This document shows positions 43,833 to 55,348 of a stretch of DNA of 64,000 bases, in pieces. The notes beneath the pieces were generated by a model, which was not told where the DNA came from, did no database searches, and saw only the letters and a list, made by a program, of their open reading frames with translations. Within the stretch, counting starts at the first letter, position 1, and each line of letters starts with the position of its first letter. Made by a program: the position numbers and the translations under genes. The DNA is taken from assembly GCA_029953675.1 (NCBI GenBank), contig JAMWBK010000003.1, forward strand, positions 1,240,001 to 1,304,000, given 5' to 3'. Source of the stretch: Rhodosorus marinus (Eukaryota > Rhodophyta > Stylonematophyceae > Stylonematales > Stylonemataceae).

Positions 43833-44527
43833 TGCTCAGATTTTAAGTCTCCACGCACCCCAACAAGTCTCGATTCAATCGCTCCGCTCCTGTGACAGAA
43901 GCGGTCACACTCCGTCGACCAACACGTCCGAGCCTCCAAATGACCTCCTCAACCCAGCAGACGTAGCTTAACCAGCTATAACCCTACAGGCCGGTCGAAA
44001 AAAGTCGGACACCAGTGAACTGAGCCCATACATCAAAACAGTGAAACTTCGCTTTGGGCGCTTCGGGCCCCCCACTACCTCCACCTCCACTCTTCTCGTA
44101 AGGCCATTTTAAATGGACTTCAAGAGCGGGTCAGTGAAGGGGTGGGGTTGATTCGGCTGTGAATGAACTCTTCACTAAAATTTGAAATTAATAAAACGGG
44201 AACAGGTTGAGGTACATCACTCCTAACCCCTCGACTCTTTTGTGGAACCCTAAATTTCGAACCAACGATCTTTTTTGCCTGGGGACTTGTGAGGGTGGCT
44301 GTGGCTCTTCTGAGCCTTCCCCCCGTTCTAGTTTAGAAGCTTGACTGTGAAATAAGACAAATAAGACGATACTTGAGTTTCTAAAGTTTTGGAACAGGTT
44401 CGGTGGGCTATTTCTTCCTATTTAGTTGTTTTTAATTGAGGAACTGAATGGCGGGGCTGCAATATGGGCTCTTGTGCTCGTCGTGGATAACTTTATCAGC
44501 GCTCTTTGCCGATATAAAATCGTCCTT
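43833..44527. other. Intergenic, no gene recognised
   Basis: Upstream of the second CBM48 gene. No gene or element recognised. Confidence 0.5.
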
Positions 44528-44795
44528 GGCACAAGGTCTCTCATCCTGGGCTTCCATTTCCATTTTTCTGACCGACGAGGAGTGGAGCAAGATTAGCCAC
44601 AGCACATGCGATCCCTGCCGACTTCAAATGACCTGTCGCCGAAGCATGTCCTAGAGCAGAATCGGCGTGTCGTCGGCAAGGTTTCTCATTCAGCGCTCCC
44701 ATTTCTACTTTGCTTACGGACGAGTAGACTACGACTAGCCACAGCGCATGCGATCCCTGCAGACTTAAAGTGATTTCTCACTGCAGCATAGAGCA
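44528..44795 (+). repeat. Two diverged tandem copies of a ~130-bp unit
   Basis: Unit 1 (about 44528-44658) and unit 2 (about 44672-44795) share CACAAGGTCTCTCATCC/GCAAGGTTTCTCATTC at the left, ATTAGCCACAGCACATGCGA/ACTAGCCACAGCGCATGCGA followed by TCCCTGC in the middle, and TAGAGCAG at the right. No coding continuity. Nature unknown. Confidence 0.6.
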
Positions 44796-45183
44796 GCCTC
44801 AGGGTGGCTCGCCGGAATGTGTATCAGCGTCCTGTAATTCTAGGCGAAACTAATCTGTGCAAATCAGCAAACCTGTTGATCTCGAACTTGGCGAAGGGTT
44901 GCCTGTCTCAGCATGAGCAGGGGCTCAATGACAACCCCGTCGCCAGCGCTGTTGCAAAGCAGTGAAGGGTTCCTTTCACCAGGGGGCTCCAACAGCTGCA
45001 AGCCCGCCGTGCAGAAGCACATTCTTCTCTGCGAGAAAGGCTTTCCAAAGATTGGCTCGTTTGGATTGTTGAGATAAGGCCATAGAGTTCTGGGCAAGTT
45101 GACGAGCTGCTGGAGGGAACGTGGAATCCAAATGCGTTTGGACTGCAGACCTGATAGCCTTGTCGGAAGTTTAGGATGTAGCA
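44796..45183. other. Intergenic upstream of MRE11
   Basis: Should contain the MRE11 promoter; no TATA box is evident. Nothing else recognised. Confidence 0.4.
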
Positions 45184-48023
45184 ATGATTAATGAAGTAGA
45201 TTCCGGGGATGTAAGTCCGGCGAACGTGGTGAGAATTCTTGTTTCAACTGACAACCACCTCGGATATGCGGAAAAGCATGGAACGAGAGGGGTGGACTCC
45301 TTTCTTGCGTTTGAGGAAGTGCTCAGGACAGCAAAAGAGCAGCGCGCAGACTTCCTTCTGCTCGGAGGGGATCTGTTCCACGACAATAAGCCGTCCCGGA
45401 ACACAACGTTTAGGTGCATGTCTCTACTCCGAAAGTACTGCTTCGGGGATGATCCGGTTTCTGTACACTTTTGCTCGGATCCAGGGAAGGTGTTCGATGG
45501 CGATAACCAAACCGTCAACTACATGGATCCGTTCCTGAGCATTTCGCTGCCCATATTCACGATCCATGGGAATCACGATGATCCAACTGGCTCGCTCGGA
45601 CCTAGGCAGCTTTCAAGTGTGGACCTTCTCCACTCAGCTGGAATGCTAAATTATTTCGGAAAGGTCTACGATAGCAAGAGCATATCCATCGAGCCCATTC
45701 TCTTGCGAAAGGGCAGTTCCTGCATAGCCCTGTACGGCCTTGGCAACGTGAGGGATGAGCGTCTCTATACAACTTGGAAGGACGAGAACAATGTGCAGTG
45801 GAAGCGTCCGCAGGTGGGAAGTACATGGAACACGTAGCTCAATGATCCAGGTGGAGCTCACCTTGGAGAATCGCTCAAACGTTTCGGTTGTGGACACGTT
45901 GCCAGGCAGTGGACGCTGTAAACCCAGAGGCCTGGTTTAACATCTTTGTGCTGCATCAAAATCGAGTCCAGCGGGGAACCACGCACCATGTTACAGAGTC
46001 TATGCTTCCGTCTTGGCTGGATTTTGTAATCTGGGGACACGAGCATGAGTGTCGTATTGATTTGGAAGGTGGTACCGATGGCCCCGTCATAACGCAGCCA
46101 GGCTCGACCGTTGCAACCTCTATGATAGAGGGGGAATCAAAAGGTGGGGTCGTTAGCGACGGGACAAGAGACCAACCTACCTTAGGTCTTGAGAGTGCTA
46201 GCAGTCCGTGATGACGTCCTCATTCATACAGACGCTTCTCGTAGACGGATTCCCAACAAATCCGCTCAAATAGAACTGTGCCTTTCTCACGCGATACTGA
46301 AACCTTCTATCCCTTCGACTCGCAGAGAAATGCGTGGGCCTGCTCGAGGTCTTCCAGGATCAGTTTAAGTGGACCAAGTTGCCCCTCAAGAACGTTCGCA
46401 AGTTTCACATTGACGATGTTGTTCTCTCCGAACAGTCATCACTACATCCAGCGAAACCGATGGAAGTATGAACACCCCACGCGTTGATGTCATGTCCACC
46501 CTCAGTCCCACTTTTGCTTTTTGCTCGATACGAATGGTTCCAAGCTCTGTGTTGCACTCCTATTCTAAATCACGTCCTTCTGTGCGTACGAAAGGTTGAG
46601 GCGTTCCTTCGAGCTAAAGTGGAGCAAATGCTCATTGACGCCGAGACTGAATTTGACCGTAGCGGACCGATACTGGATGACAGACTTAGACAACCTCTCA
46701 TCAGACTTCGCGTGGATTACTCGGGCGGGTTTGAGATTGTGTCACCGCAACGGTTCGGACAGGAGTATATTGGCCGTATTGCAAACTCTTCTGACATTCT
46801 TCTGTTTCATAAGCGGAAAACATCACCCACACCGTACGAATCAGCAATTGCTTTCAGATTTTTTGCAATTTCGCCGAGCAAAGTCTTTGGGCTCACTAGG
46901 TCAACTCTGCAACACTCCGCACTACTTTATCTGGCATGCAGGCGAAGGCAGTTCATCAAGGGAATGCTGAGCGACGTTCAAAGTGCTGGCAACGACCAGG
47001 AAGACGTTCAGGTGCCGGATCTCGTTCGGCAGTTCTTGGAAAAGCAAGAAAATTTGGAAATACTGCCAGTTTCCGGCTTGAACAGGTATTCCTTCATCCG
47101 CGGAAGTCAATCTGTAGCCTTGTCTGTACTAGAATCTGGTGGACATCAGGTGCAGTGTTTGGGTGTTCAGACTTGCTTTCTGATCAAAAGGTTTTCGATG
47201 GAAACGCACTCCTAGTGCTGTGGATCGCTTCGTCACAAAGACTGAGCCCCATGCTATTGTAGACTATGTGGAGTCACAGCTGAAGGAGGCGCAGAAGGTG
47301 GTTAAAAAGGAGCGAGAGGACGCTCCGACGTTGGACGCTAGTGAAATTACATATATTTGCGAGCGGCTGGTACGATCCACTGAGGTGTCTCCAACTCCGA
47401 GGTACGTCCGAGTTTGCTGAGAACGCTGCGGAAATAGTAATTCCACCAATGTCGCTGGTTTTGAGGGTTAGACGATGATCGCTAGTGCAAGTTTCCGAGT
47501 AGAAGTTCCTGCGCTGATTCCATGCACTGGATTTCTCCCTATACACTGCTGCGTTGTTATTGTAATTTTTAGATTGTCCCCAGCTGGAACAGGAGTGGAC
47601 GCTCTGATGGACACAGCGCCGGTCGCCGCAGATGAGCAGTGCAGCTCCGAGGCTGAGTCACCCCATACAACTAGAAGAAGTTCGCGTCAAACCACCCGAA
47701 AAGCGTCAATTGCTAGAGTTCGGAGCGGGAAGGCCAGTCAAAGGCACGACGTCGGGAAACCGCAATCGAGGCGAGCCCCAGCGTCCCGTACGCCTGGTCG
47801 AGCTCGCTCGAGAGCTTCGGAGCTAGCACTGGAAACAGAGACTGCGAGAGAGGAGAGCGAGACTAGGAGGGAAGATGATAGCGAGGGTTCTTCCGGCGAT
47901 GAAGCCGTGGATAACGCACGGGGATCTAGGAAACGAGGACCGAAGGGGTTCAAGTCCTCAAGGTCTGCGCGCCGGAGGAATGCCGGTTCTGGGTCATTAC
48001 ACAGTCGCTATGATATTGACTAG
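45184..48023 (+). CDS. MRE11: MRE11 double-strand-break repair nuclease
   Basis: Nuclease of the Mre11-Rad50-Nbs1 complex that senses and processes DNA breaks in the nucleus. Exons: 45184-45813, 45906-46143, 46326-46465, 46595-46833, 46942-47085, 47216-47401, 47573-48023; 675 residues. All metallophosphoesterase motifs are present: ILVSTDNHLGY (Asp23, His25), LLLGGDLFHDN, FTIHGNHDDPTG and VIWGHEHECRI, then ITQPGSTVATSMIEGE. The capping domain follows (VGLLEVFQDQFKWTKLPLKN and LRVDYSGGFEIVSPQRFGQE). The C-terminal 120 residues are basic and Ser/Arg-rich (RRSSRQTTRKASIARVRSGK), like the DNA-binding GAR-type tails of other Mre11 proteins. Intron 4 (46834-46941, 108 nt) contains no stop and is a multiple of three, so its removal is likely but not certain. 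Start is the first ATG before the conserved region. Confidence 0.9.
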
Positions 48024-48210
48024 CTACGAACGGAACGACAAATCCAGCGCCATGGACTAGTCGTACTGAGAGCGTAAGAAGCAAAACCGACACAGAGCGT
48101 TGTATACAACGATATATCCTTCCAAACAAGACAGCGCTTTCCCTATGAAATCCACTGCACTTCGTCAACGATCATGCTACTACGTTGTACTCATTGAACA
48201 AAATTAAAAG

Positions 48211-50371
48211 CTATGCAGCCGGATCTACTATGGCTGCGGCAATCCCCCCAAGCCCAGCTTTGGCACCATCGGCAAGATCGAAGTCTTCTGTCATCATAGC
48301 AATGAACTCTGCATAGTCAATCTGTCCATCGTTATTCTTGTCGCTTTCAGCAATCATCTGCTTGGCGGCCTCCTCGGTAACATGCATGTCCCCCAGTGCC
48401 GCCATGACCTGTTCAAAAACATTCATTGCGGGCTCCTACGTTAAGGCCTCGGTCTACAAATCTCAACCTCGTATGGCTTGAGTGGAGCAGGGCAAACCTC
48501 ATCAACGGAAATGTTCCCGTCACCGTTGCGATCGAGTTTGGCGAAAGCCATTTTGATATTTTCCAGGGTTCTTACTCGGCTGAGGTCAATAGTAGCTGCA
48601 AGAAACTCCTCATAGTCGATCTCACCGTTTTCTACGTTGGTAGAAAAGTTCAGAAATTAATTGGGTTCATAACGGAGCATGATCTCGCAATGCCTAGCGT
48701 TGGGTTCGGTCACAAACTCACCGTCAACATCGTACGCGCTCCATATCCTTTGGAGTTCTTCCTCATCAATTTCAAGCTGGAGTCTGTCCAGGACCTTTCT
48801 CATCTCGGCCAAGGAAAGGAGGCCAGAATTATCTTCGTCCGCCCTTTCAAAGGCCTGAGGAAACGAACGCGTCATGGAATTTCAGTTCTCCTCTTCGATC
48901 ATTGCTGAGCTTCATGGCTTCCGAGCCAGTTCTTTCTCAAAAAACCTGATCAACTTCGGTGGAACTTTGAGCTAGTAAAGCGTACCTTCTTCACCTTCTC
49001 GATGTCCTCTAGGGGAAGGTTAGTCGCCATCATTTGGATTGCCCTCTTCTTGAGCTTGTTCATTTCCGTAAAAGTTTTGAGATTCTCAAATACTGATTGA
49101 ACCAATGGGGACGTCGGTGCTCCATTGGGAGCAAGCCAAGGGTGTTCTGCGGTTCATTGTTGGCGAACGCAGAAATCTCCTCAGCGAAACAGCTTTCGGG
49201 TCTGTTAGGTTCAGTGCAGCCGCTTACCAAGAAGTTCTGCTGCTGTAGGTCTAAAGTATGGATCGTAAGTTAACATCTTGTTTACAATGTCTTTTGCGCT
49301 TTCGCTGATCGCTTCCCATGCCGGGTGTTTCATATCGTACTTTCCAGCTAAAGTCGCGTCAAGTATTTTTTGTAGCGTTTTTCCATGGAATGGCAGTCTT
49401 CCCGATAGCATAACGTAAGTTATCACGCCTAGCAACAACAGCAATCTTCAGGTAATCAATGCAACGCCTTGGCGAAAGAGGCGGGAGCGCACCTGTCGAC
49501 CAGATATCACATTTCTCGTCATAGAATTTTCTCAGCACTTCAGGGGCTATATACAGGGGAGTTCCGCAGGGTAGATTAAACTTATTCCCCTGCGTGTAAA
49601 ATGCAGCTAGGCCGAAGTCCGTTGCCTTCAGAACCTCGCCAGTTTCGTCGAAAAGGAAGTTTTCCGGTTTCAAATCCCTGTGTACCACCCCTACGGGAAG
49701 CGCAGGCGTCCTCATCTAAGCTCGCTGAAACCCTGAACTCGTTTCTTCTCCAGGGTATCTTGATATGCACATACCAGTCTCATTGAAAAACTTTATCGCT
49801 TCCAGCATCACACGGCAGCGCTTTGCCGCGTCTGCCTCGGAATAGCGTCCTGATCATGTTTGAAATGAAGAATTTCAGATCTAAGACTGGGCTGGCAAAA
49901 CCGCTTTAGCATTATCCACCGGCAGTGGATGAGATTTTTCGGTGACCTACCTTGTTTGATAAGGCTGTTAAACATGTCCCCTCCAGTGCAGAGTTCAAGC
50001 GCTACATAGACGTTCTCCCCGTCCTCGAAATAATCCATGATCTCAACGACGTGTGGGTGTCCGTTGAGAACTTGCATTACTCTGATCTCATTCCTTACTG
50101 CGATCTTGTCCTTATCATTGAGTATTTTAGCTGTGGAAAGAAATTCACGAAGTACCGCACGTAAGACAATAAGACTGGGTTTGTGGGGTCAACTTGGTCC
50201 GTACATGTTTTGAACACGCTTACACTTAGGCAACCTCTTCAGGGCCACAAGCTTTTTGTTCTTCTTGTCATAGGCTTCGTATACAACCCCAAAGCCTCCT
50301 TCTCCAAGCTTCTTGTGGATATCATACTCGTCGAGATTCCGACCAGTGGTCTCTTTCAGAACCTGCGACAT
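48211..50371 (-). CDS. CDPK: Calcium-dependent protein kinase (CDPK), 9 exons
   Basis: Ser/Thr kinase fused to a calmodulin-like domain; Ca2+ binding relieves autoinhibition. Exons in transcript order: 50371-50224, 50130-49951, 49849-49775, 49690-49493, 49428-49228, 49146-48986, 48854-48722, 48631-48498, 48408-48211; 475 residues. Kinase: glycine loop [14 protein letters not shown] (21-34), Lys45, HRDLKPEN with Asp140, DFG at 159-161, APE at 183-185. The junction helix ([19 protein letters not shown]) matches the CDPK autoinhibitor. Four canonical EF-hand loops follow: [12 protein letters not shown] (327-338), [12 protein letters not shown] (363-374), [12 protein letters not shown] (399-410), [12 protein letters not shown] (433-444). 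The N-terminus is MSQVLKET: no glycine-2, so not myristoylated, unlike the second CDPK at 57774. The donor of exon 8 is GTTTGC, a weak GT site. The tail after EF4 is Ala/Gly-rich. Confidence 0.9.
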
Positions 50372-50847
50372 TATCAGTGGTTGGTGTATACGCTTGTCAC
50401 TCGATCAAATCTGGTAGTAACGAGACGTTTTGCTCGGCAGTTTCTCTTACTCTCCTTTGTACTCTTTGCGGACTTTTTGGAGTAGGCGGCCTCAAGTTCT
50501 CCTGAACTCCTGTAGCGGAGTTTGCAGCGTCCCCCTCCTCACTCTTTGATCCGATGCATCCCATGCTTAGGATTCAGAAGTTCTTCCTCGCAAGATCGAT
50601 TCCGCTGGCGTAAGATCAATCACTTGCTAGACCTGATGCGTTGGCGTATCCCAGCAGAATTCATCGGCCTGCGCAAGAGTTGTTTTGAATGTGATGATTC
50701 CCATGTAGCAGAGACAATAAACTGTTTAACGTAGCTTCAAGAAACCCGAGACTAGCGTAAATCTTGCTCGGCCCTCTATCCGAGCGCGGATTAATTTTCA
50801 TTTTTGGTTCTTTGACTCCAATGCTGTGCAGATTATGACGTGAGCCC

Positions 50848-50881
50848 AGTATTATCGAACTTTTGAAAGTTCGATAATACT
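50848..50881. other. 34-bp perfect palindrome
   Basis: Arms AGTATTATCGAACTTT and AAAGTTCGATAATACT (16 bp, perfect) separated by only TG. 477 bp upstream of the CDPK start. Could be a dimeric protein-binding site, cruciform or miniature-element remnant. Confidence 0.75.
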
Positions 50882-51545
50882 CAAATTTTGTAATTTTTTA
50901 TTTTTTGCCTCGTTTTCTGTTCATCTTCGGTTAACAGAAGATTCCCACACGCAGGGCTTAGTTGTGAGCCATACCAAGGGTCGCAAGAGGGAATCTCCGA
51001 TGTATGGGAACTCATGGAGTGCATAGCTGCGACCAATCCTTCTTGGGTTGTCTATTGGAGCGACTAGCTCCTGCTTAGCTCAAACTGTAGTGCAAGGATG
51101 AAAGCGACGCGGAATTCTTCTTCGCTAGGCAGGAATTCGAACAAACTCATCAAAGTACAAACACAAAGATTGGCCCGGTCAACTTGTTCATTAATTGTTC
51201 CCCTGAGTCCTCGAACAACGCGAACCCTATTCACTGGCATGCTTTCATACCCAAGGAGCCTCAATCGAATGCCTTATCTTGAGACCAGCACCCTCATACA
51301 GGGCATATAAATTTGGCCCTCCTCATAAATTACATATCAGTTTAATCAGAGGCTAAGGTCCTCGAATAAGGTACCCCAGGCCACAGGCAAGAGCGCGTTT
51401 CCAGATCAAAAGCCGCGTTTACAGAACCAGAGTTCCAGCATAGCAGAGAGTCAGACTCAAACAGGCACACTCCTGATAACAGCGTTGCCGGGGAAGCCTC
51501 TTCATCCGCTTGCTGTGGTTAGCATGGAACTCCTGTAGGCTGGGT

Positions 51546-51581
51546 TAACCTCGCCATTAAGTTCAGATAATGGCGAGGTTA
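51546..51581. other. 14-bp-stem hairpin
   Basis: Arms TAACCTCGCCATTA and TAATGGCGAGGTTA (perfect) around the 8-nt loop AGTTCAGA. No gene overlaps it. Confidence 0.7.
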
Positions 51582-52149
51582 GAAATTGGGTCCCGTTTGG
51601 AGTAGGCAACTGGCCAGTTCACGTTCCGAACGGTTGTTGAAAGTTGAAACCTTGCCGAGCTGTTGCTGTTCCCTGCCCGGTTGAGCTGCAGGCCCCCACT
51701 TTTGCGCGAATGTCCTGGTCCTTAAACACGCTCGTCTTGTTCCAATGGTTCAGGACTTTATGAGCAAGAGCGGTTTATGCCTCCGAATTCTGCTTATGTT
51801 TTAAGCTGACCGTCAACAACCTACGAAACCAGATACGATTTATCAGTGCCTGCGACATCCACCCTGCTGAACTGCTTATGCTGTGACTTTTAACGCTGAG
51901 CCAAGAGCGCTCTTGTCACACAGTCAAACGTAACATATTGTTGGAGGGGGAGGACCCATCGGTTTGTAGAATCCTGGAGAAAATTAATAGGTATATACTT
52001 TTTGCGTACCATAAGTCTGAGGTATATTTCAAATATCAGTTCAATTTATTTCGCGGTTTTTCTGACATACCAGAGAGGCGGGCTAGTCTTAAGGTTGTCG
52101 CAGCGGTGGGTACAAAAAACTAAATACCAACAAATATACCTCTATCTAT

Positions 52150-52265
52150 TTGTCGCCTATGAACGCTGCTTTGATGTTGGCGGCGCGGTATCTTCTCCGC
52201 TTCGTCTTTTTTTTCCCCTCGAGGTTTTTTTCTTTCAGCCTCCGATTAAGCAAAATTCATTCATG
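52150..52265 (+). mobile_element. LINE 3' end with ATTC tail
   Basis: TTTGTCGCCTATGAACGCTG, a GATGTTGGCGGCGCGG block, CCCCTCGAGGTTTTTTTCTT and TCAGCCTCCGATTAAGC followed by ATTCATTCAT. The only recognised copy of this family in the right-hand 40 kb. Confidence 0.7.
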
Positions 52266-53269
52266 CTTATATCGGACATGACCCGATTCCGAGGATTTGG
52301 CGATAGTCATCGGCGCATATTTTCAAAATCCTGGCGATTGACCAAAAAAGCGGCGAAAACTAGACACCGATCAGAAAATCATGAACACCGACCACGCCAA
52401 ACGTCACTCTTTTCGCCACCACCACCTCAAATGGTACGAAAGTCCCTTTTTGTTGCCGAGCGGGCATGGAAGGGCTTTTCCGCTGTAAAACGAGGTGTAT
52501 TCCAGTACTTTCCAGGTATTGATTGATCATATCTGGCGTTCTGCGATATTGACTGAACTTGTGTGTGGCAATGCATACAATTCTTGCAGATTCGGCCCCT
52601 CAGGAGTACACTCAATTCCAGCCCGAATCGAGCACTATTGGTGCGGAATGAGAAGCCGTCCTGAGCTCTCAAACAGCTGTTTATTCTTGTCCGACTCTTG
52701 ACTCCGGTGCGAGCTGGGGCATATATTCTCGAACACTCTGTAAAGCTTAGTTTGTTCCCTTGAACTACATACACACACAAACCTTGTTGATAGAAAAACT
52801 GCGTTGCACTCGCAATCGGTATTGATTCATTCATAGATGCATCCCGATTCCAGCTCGCCTAGGGGGTATTCAGGGATAAATACTAGTAGATTGAAAATAC
52901 CTATAGGTGGTATTTATTTTCTTCGTGACAACCTTTGTTTTCTAAACAGATTCCGCTCATGTAGAGAAGTGTCATTGAAGAAACTTTGGACCCAGATTTT
53001 ATAGTGTGATACGTATAAATAGCAGAGGTAGAAACAGAGCCGAACGAGACTATCGTATTGTTTATAGTTATTATGCATCAGACCTTGGTCGCAGGAATTC
53101 GACACTACCAAACTAGATGCTGGGACTGTTCAACGAGGCTGCAAAATAGATGCAAGCGACGCTGACTTGTAGTATTCGTGGATGCTTTGTGGGCTTTGGT
53201 GGGGAGCTTGTTTTCGTTTGCATAGCGTTCTGTAACTATTTTTTTCGGGTTCGTCTATATTCTACAGGT
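52266..53269. other. Intergenic, no gene recognised
   Basis: No domain or repeat recognised. The promoter of the first EF-hand gene should be at the right end. Confidence 0.45.
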
Positions 53270-53913
53270 ATGTTCAACATAACCGAGTCCAAAACCTTCA
53301 ATGAGGCATTGGAAATGTCTTTCAAGAAAATTGATAAGGACAAGTCCGGGCAGGTAAATAGCAGGGAGCTCTCTTCTGGATTGAACTTCATATACGCGTA
53401 AGCACTCAAGCATGAAACCTCCAGTCTAGTTTTGTACGGTCCGTTTTACTAACGAACTGAGTCACTGCCGTGAATAAACCTTGTCGCCAACCGATTTTCC
53501 AAATCCGCGAAACTGATCCGTGCCTAATACTGAACGCAGCCAGCTAGGCAAGCGGCTCCCGGGGAAACTGGCAACTCCGCCAACGGCGGCTCAGGTTGAA
53601 GAGAGTTTCCGGGTGAGTTGGTATGGCATGAATTCTATGAAGTGGGAAACCATCACCATTCTGAGCTACTCTTCCCCACGCCTGGCGTAGAAATTTGACC
53701 GCGACTCTAATGGGGAGTTGGACTACGAGGAGTATAAGGGTTTTATGGTACACTGGTACGCACCATTTGCGGTTTTCCAAAACGAACGAGAAAATGCGTT
53801 GTGTTCGTCACATCCTAGCAACAATCTTGACGTGTGACTCCTGAAGGCTTGTTTGCGCCTTTCACATTCATACCAGGTTCAAGGATTTGTTCAAGCGCAG
53901 CCTGCACGTCTGA
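53270..53913 (+). CDS. Two-EF-hand calcium-binding protein, tandem copy 1 (short tail)
   Basis: Exons 53270-53397, 53540-53612, 53691-53755, 53877-53913; introns GT-AG; 100 residues. Two canonical EF loops: DKDKSGQVNSRE in exon 1 (preceded by the helix FNEALEMSFKKI) and DRDSNGELDYEE in exon 3. Between them is a short linker QLGKRLPGKLATPPTAAQVE. The last exon adds only FKDLFKRSLHV. It is a paralogue of the gene at 55349 with identical exon phases, and both lie between two CDPK genes. Probably a Ca2+ sensor; partner unknown. The donor-like GTAAAT inside exon 1 (53353) is not used, because the paralogue keeps coding there without a GT. Confidence 0.75.
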
Positions 53914-55348
53914 GTAGTATCCTAGAACTTGAAAAAGGGAGGGCTACCAGAGACGCAGCCCGACGTTGATGGAGATAGTCTCCGATATGGACCAATTGGA
54001 CAATCCACGGGTCCCCGTTTTATTCTTTTGAACGAAGATGGCACCATGGTAGCCGGTTTAACCTGACAGTTCCCCTTAGAAAGTTATAGACCCCAGTGGT
54101 GGCGCTGGGTAGGCAGCTGCCCAGTAAAGGTTACGGCTACAATACGTGCGGAATGCATGGATGTGCTGAATCGACGAATGGGTTGAGAGCCATTGAGTGC
54201 TCATCAATAGTGGCCAATCAATTGTTCCCAGTCTTGCAACCCCTACCTCGCTACAACGTTCCTGGCATACCATAGCAAACGGCAATAGACAAATGAAGGG
54301 AGAAGGTCAAGCTACTACGGTTCGCATTATTTTTTTATCCCGAAAAATCGACACTGCGTAGATCCTCAGATTCGACTCCAACTGAACTGCGAAGCACACC
54401 TCAAAGGTCTCAAACGCGAAAGCGACGGAATTACATAGTCTGGTACTTTCTTGTAGCAATTAAACAAAAGGAACCGTGAAGGAACGCAGTTTAGCAGTGC
54501 GACCAAATTGGCGTCGCGAACAGAGCAAACGCTACGGCTCACTTTCCAGTTCCGTTGAACCAAAATCGGAACCGATTAGGTTCACAGCAAGCCTGACAGC
54601 CAGTTCAACGAGTCAAGAGCTCTTGCTTCTTCAGAAGGGGGGGGGGGGATCCAGGCTCTCCGCAAACACGACCTGCACCTCCTGCAGCTTTCTATGAGGG
54701 CTAATGTTCCCGTCCTACCGAAACATCTGCCGCCTCGTTCAGCACATGGAAATAACCGCCGAAGCCAATCCAGAGCGTGGAAAACACCCCATCAGCGACT
54801 TCCATCGCTGGCCTGCCCTGAAATCAATAGGAAAAGCTGCGCAGTTTGCGAGACCGATTAACGGCTCAAGTCAATCACTGTGAAACTTGCTCGTGTGGTG
54901 TACAATCGCGCAATCGCAAAATTTCAATTGATGGAGTAATTGTTGTATTGAATCAGCAATATTCATCGGAAATAAAGAACCTCAATATATCTGTCCAAGG
55001 GATCGCTGATTTTTGCTTGTTTGAGGAGCGAATCTCTGCTATGTCAGCTATTTTTATCTGCTATTGCCAGAGATCGTAAAACTTCCGTCAGCCTCGCGCG
55101 AATCGCATTGAAGAACATCCGATATCCCTTTTGCCCTTGCGCAACAGAAGCTGTCGTTGGGAGATCGCAACAGAAGCTGTCGTGTCGTGGGGAGATCGTG
55201 GGTCAGACCAGCAGCAGGGCGAGGTTGGAAACGAGTTTGAAGGGGTATTTTGGGACGAGGTTGAGACGAGACGAGCAAGGGAGTTTCAGCGCAGAGCTTT
55301 ATTCTGATTAGCGAGATTTCGCTCGTTCCATTCGAGTGCGGATCAATT
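53914..55348. other. Intergenic between EF-hand genes
   Basis: No gene recognised. A G-run is at 54640-54648. Two direct copies of GCAACAGAAGCTGTCGT lie at about 55140 and 55167. Confidence 0.5.

Larger units (their letters stand above)
50372..52149. other. Intergenic with two perfect hairpins
   Basis: Upstream of the first CDPK. No gene recognised. Holds the palindromes at 50848-50881 and 51546-51581, listed separately. Confidence 0.5.
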
